From: a bacterium
GTDB lineage: Bacteria > Zixibacteria > MSB-5A5 > GN15 > FEB-12
Direction: 5' to 3'
Assembly (NCBI GenBank): GCA_030668045.1
Contig: DAOUUR010000128.1
Span: forward strand, 1 to 6,863
Length of the DNA: 6,863 bases
Made by a program: the position numbers and the translations under genes. Positions 4,757-6,863 of this stretch are shown here, in pieces (position 1 is the first letter of the stretch; each line of letters begins with the position of its first letter). The notes below the pieces were generated by a model that had not been told where the DNA came from, did not search any database, and worked only from the letters and a program-made list of their open reading frames with translations.

Positions 4757-5962
4757 TTACATCTCGTAAACAGCTGAGATCTGGAAATTCATGTCGCTGC
4801 CGGTACCTTTGCCATTGATGAAATCAAAGCCGCGCAGGAAGAGGTCCGGATCGGTGTAGGTGTCCAGACGCAACCGGTTCCAATGGAAACCAAAGCCAAG
4901 ATAAGTGTTGTTCTCGGCCCACTTGTAGGTTGACTTGTTGCCCGCTTCGGGGTCCTTGTCAACTTCCTTGTTCCAGAACGAGGTCGCTCCAAACCGAACA
5001 TCCATCCACTTGAAAACATCAGCGTCGAACCCAATCTTGAAGTAAGGAATCGTTGTCAAGGTCTCTTCCTCGTCCTTCTGAACGGCCGCCAGCGGAATCA
5101 ATGTCTCTGACTTCCAAGAGGTGTACATGAAGCCAAAGTCGGCCACCGCCAGCACGTTTCTTGTTGGCGTGTAGTTGAGACCACAACCGAGATTGAAAGT
5201 TGATTCGGTTTTCTTGGTCGTATAGTCCAGGTCCGGATTGGCGTCGTCATTATAGGTCTCCACACCACGTTTGCTTCGATACAAACCTACGTGCGGAATC
5301 AGGGTATAGTCGGCGCCAAATTCACGGAAATAACGACCCATTATCGAAACATCGCAAAAGCCATCGGCGTCCGACTGTGTTAAGCCATCCTCATCACGGT
5401 CGGTCCATGAACCTTTGGCCAGATTCAGGGCAACATCCCACATTCCTGAAGGTGCGGTTGCACTGAACCCAAAATCGACATAGCTGAACGATTCCTTGCT
5501 CTGGTCGGCAGGGGGACCAGCAATGTCATGAACCTGGCTGCTCTGCGTCAGTGACATGCGCATGCCGAGATTAAATCTACTCAATTCGTTGCCATAGAAA
5601 AAATCAATCCTACGATTATCCCACAGAGCAGAATCGAACGGAATCAAATCGCCATCGGTGCGATAAAGATTCTGGGGGTCCCATGCTGGGAGATCGGTGA
5701 AGTAGGTACCAACCACGATAGGATTGTTTGACCCGAATTTCCAATGCACGCCAAACTGCGTGAAGTCATCCTCTGGGTTGCCAAATTCTCCAACCGCCAG
5801 GTTCGGATATTCAAAGATGCGTGACGGGAACAGCCAGATATTGGCGTCATCCAGAAGCACCATATTGTTGTCACCCAGCGTCAGGACACGCGTATCGGTA
5901 CCCATAGCACTGAAGCTTAAAGCCAGCACCATGACCATCGCCATCATCAGAGTTCTTTTCAT
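4757..5962 (-). CDS. Predicted outer-membrane protein, porin-like, function unknown
   Basis: The 401-residue protein opens with a signal peptide (about residues 1-21, MKRTLMMAMVMVLALSFSAMG). The mature start, TDTRVLTLGDNNMVLLDDANIWLFPS, resembles the N termini of outer-membrane proteins in FCB-type bacteria, where a plug-like segment precedes a barrel. The rest is alternating strands rich in Gly, Phe, Tyr and Trp with acidic loops (FTQFGVHWKFG, RFNLGMRMSL, SYVDFGFSATAPSGMWDVALNLA, VLAVADFGFMYTSW, YLGFGFHWNRLRLDTY), ending in FQISAVYEM. One loop (188-201, DRDEDGLTQSDADG) has a DxDxDG calcium-binding pattern. No enzyme motif is seen. A purine-rich AGAGAGGAA element lies about 7 bases before the ATG. 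It is a single gene, converging on the polyamine operon. The family assignment rests on appearance, not on a recognised homologue. Confidence 0.7.
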   Translation of the reverse strand: MKRTLMMAMVMVLALSFSAMGTDTRVLTLGDNNMVLLDDANIWLFPSRIFEYPNLAVGEFGNPEDDFTQFGVHWKFGSNNPIVVGTYFTDLPAWDPQNLYRTDGDLIPFDSALWDNRRIDFFYGNELSRFNLGMRMSLTQSSQVHDIAGPPADQSKESFSYVDFGFSATAPSGMWDVALNLAKGSWTDRDEDGLTQSDADGFCDVSIMGRYFREFGADYTLIPHVGLYRSKRGVETYNDDANPDLDYTTKKTESTFNLGCGLNYTPTRNVLAVADFGFMYTSWKSETLIPLAAVQKDEEETLTTIPYFKIGFDADVFKWMDVRFGATSFWNKEVDKDPEAGNKSTYKWAENNTYLGFGFHWNRLRLDTYTDPDLFLRGFDFINGKGTGSDMNFQISAVYEM

Positions 5963-6286
5963 CTCTCATTCCTCTCTATGTAAAACAAATTGCATCAGTA
6001 AGTCTTGTGTTGAACGATGTTGTAGCCATTTCTCTTTCTCAACTGTCTCGTTTTTTCCGACACCTCCTGTTTCGGGTTCCCATCCAAGTCACTGATTGAT
6101 CTATGTTGAACATTCATTGTCATCCGATTCAAGAACAACGTGAGTCCATGATGTCAGTAACGACGCCGAACCTAACTCCGATCGGAAAATCGCACAACAT
6201 AAAATTTACTCGTATCCGAACGTCTTCTGACGTGAACACAGTTCATCTTGGATCAACGAACGATACACTTGCTCCCCTGCTAATAC
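5963..6286. other. Intergenic region without a convincing gene
   Basis: These 324 bases separate the porin-like gene from the mazG stop and must hold the promoter of the former, but I see no well-spaced -35/-10 pair on the minus strand. Short dyads occur: ACGTC-TTCT-GACGT (6220-6233) and TGAAC-ACA-GTTCA (6233-6245). Neither is followed by a T-run, so they are not clear terminators for mazG. An AGGAGG on the minus strand (6063-6068) has no reasonable start at the right distance. The open frames here are short and without recognisable content. Confidence 0.5.
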
Positions 6287-6652
6287 TTACAGTTTTATCT
6301 GCTGCCAGATGTTTTCCAATTCGTCTAACGTATAGTCGCTAAACTTCTTGTCCGATGATTTGATTTGTTCTTCCAGCAAGTCAAACCTGTTCTTGAACTT
6401 ATCGAGAGCTTTTTTTAGTGCCCGCTCGGGATTGATCTCGCACTTTCTTGCCAGCGATGCAACCGCGAACAACAGATCACCAATTTCATCGGCCAGCGCC
6501 TCCCGGTCGCCCGACTCGATCTCTGCTTTTACTTCCGAGAGTTCTTCATCGAGTTTGGTAACAACCTGGGAAGCGTTGTTCCAGTCAAACCCTATCCCGG
6601 CTGCCTTCTCCCCCATTCGATAAGCCATCGTCAAGGAAGGCATCGAACGCGG
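6287..6652 (-). CDS. mazG: Nucleoside triphosphate pyrophosphohydrolase MazG, C-terminal domain (5' part missing)
   Basis: The frame encodes the second all-alpha domain of MazG, an enzyme that hydrolyses NTPs or dNTPs to monophosphates and pyrophosphate. The recognisable part runs from PRSMPSLTMAYRMGEKAAGIGFDW to the end, DYTLDELENIWQQIKL. The metal-binding signature is complete: EELSE, then after 15 residues EIGD. Family members usually have about 260 residues in two such domains, so the N-terminal half is absent. The open frame continues upstream to an ATG at 6733, but those about 27 codons are Ser/Arg/Pro-rich and unlike MazG. They are the antisense of the fragment on the opposite strand and should not be counted as part of the protein. 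The stop is TAA at 6287-6289. The gene has lost its start at the junction described for 6642-6652. Confidence 0.85.
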   Translation of the reverse strand, partial: PRSMPSLTMAYRMGEKAAGIGFDWNNASQVVTKLDEELSEVKAEIESGDREALADEIGDLLFAVASLARKCEINPERALKKALDKFKNRFDLLEEQIKSSDKKFSDYTLDELENIWQQIKL

Positions 6653-6863
6653 TGCCCGGGCCGGCATGCTCTCCGAGGCGCGTGGCTTTAGCCCGGACGA
6701 ACGCAAGGCGGTGCGCGACGGCATGGAAAGCATCTACGAGGCATTCCTCGATCGTGTCGCCCGAGGTCGCGAGATGAGCCGGGACGACGTCGACCGGGCC
6801 GCCCAGGGGCGGATCTGGAGTGGCGCCCGGGCGCGTGGCCTCGGTCTCGTCGACGCCCTCGGC
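6642..6863 (+). CDS. sppA: Signal peptide peptidase SppA (S49 family), internal fragment
   Basis: The plus strand from about 6642 to the window end is open for 74 codons and encodes a fragment typical of S49 peptidases beyond the catalytic core: SIYEAFLDRVARGREMSRDDVDRAAQGRIWSGARARGLGLVDALG. The pattern FxxRVAxGRxMSxxxVDxxAxGRxWxGxxAxxxGLVDxLG is characteristic of SppA, which degrades cleaved signal peptides at the inner membrane. Neither the catalytic Ser nor the Lys is included. About 81% of the codons (60 of 74) end in G or C, far above the other genes here. Upstream the frame meets TAA at 6621-6623, and no start or ribosome site is present, so the 5' part is missing. It most likely comes from a different, GC-rich genome joined here. 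Confidence 0.75.
   Translation, partial: MERGARAGMLSEARGFSPDERKAVRDGMESIYEAFLDRVARGREMSRDDVDRAAQGRIWSGARARGLGLVDALG

Noticed and set aside
5976..6029. A 17-codon minus-strand frame (MATTSFNTRLTDAICFT) ending just before the ribosome site of the porin-like gene, a possible leader peptide.
   Set aside because: Only a vague purine-rich stretch precedes it, there is no codon run or attenuator hairpin, and frames this short occur by chance.
6063..6068. Orphan AGGAGG on the minus strand between mazG and the porin-like gene.
   Set aside because: The overlapping GTG is too close, and the next TTG and ATG in range give only tiny or badly spaced frames, so no gene is supported.
6220..6245. Short hairpins ACGTC/GACGT and TGAAC/GTTCA as a mazG terminator.
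   Set aside because: The stems are only five base pairs and no T-run follows on the minus strand.
6653..6733. A 5' extension of mazG to the ATG at 6733.
   Set aside because: The extension is Ser/Arg/Pro-rich, unlike MazG, and is the reverse strand of the sppA fragment, so it is an accident of the junction.
1..6863. CRISPR array, tRNA or rRNA genes, insertion sequence or transposase.
   Set aside because: No regular spaced repeats, cloverleaf-like sequence, ribosomal RNA signature, terminal inverted repeats or transposase motifs were seen.

Overview
The window looks like a piece of a Gram-negative chromosome of roughly 50% GC, ending in a short GC-rich stretch that does not seem to belong to it. 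Two genes encode secreted beta-barrel-like outer-membrane proteins and a third starts with a lipoprotein signal, so the cell has an outer membrane. The style of these envelope proteins, beside a compact polyamine operon, suggests an FCB-type lineage such as Zixibacteria. That placement is a tentative inference. Stop codons TAA, TAG and TGA all end apparent genes, so the standard code applies.

Layout. (1) Positions 1-122, minus strand: the first 40 codons of a lipoamide dehydrogenase-like flavoprotein, with a candidate promoter and an upstream terminator. (2) Positions 252-1357, minus strand: a two-gene envelope operon, an 186-residue outer-membrane beta-barrel protein followed by a small lipoprotein whose reading frame is broken by one in-frame TGA. 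(3) Positions 1358-1584: a divergent control region with a promoter on each strand and repeated AT-rich palindromes. (4) Positions 1585-4677, plus strand: an XRE-cupin (PuuR-like) regulator, S-adenosylmethionine decarboxylase, an ornithine decarboxylase-type PLP enzyme and spermidine synthase, closed by a bidirectional terminator. (5) Positions 4757-5962, minus strand: a 401-residue predicted outer-membrane protein converging on that terminator. (6) Positions 5963-6286: no convincing gene. (7) Positions 6287 to about 6652, minus strand: the C-terminal domain of MazG. (8) About 6642-6863, plus strand: a fragment of an S49 signal peptide peptidase (SppA).

How the genes work together. Region 4 is a complete short route to spermidine. 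The PLP enzyme makes putrescine from ornithine, the pyruvoyl enzyme makes decarboxylated S-adenosylmethionine, and the synthase joins the two. The leading regulator resembles PuuR, a polyamine-responsive repressor, so feedback control of the operon is a natural hypothesis. TTTA-N-TAAA palindromes just after its promoter are candidate operators, and a related site sits at the divergent envelope promoter.

The main oddities are the in-frame TGA in the lipoprotein gene, the abrupt mazG/sppA junction near 6642-6652 with a sharp composition change (most likely an assembly chimera), and the candidate shared operators. I did not find a clearly new biological system. The regulator-led polyamine operon with its possible link to an envelope operon is the most biologically interesting part.
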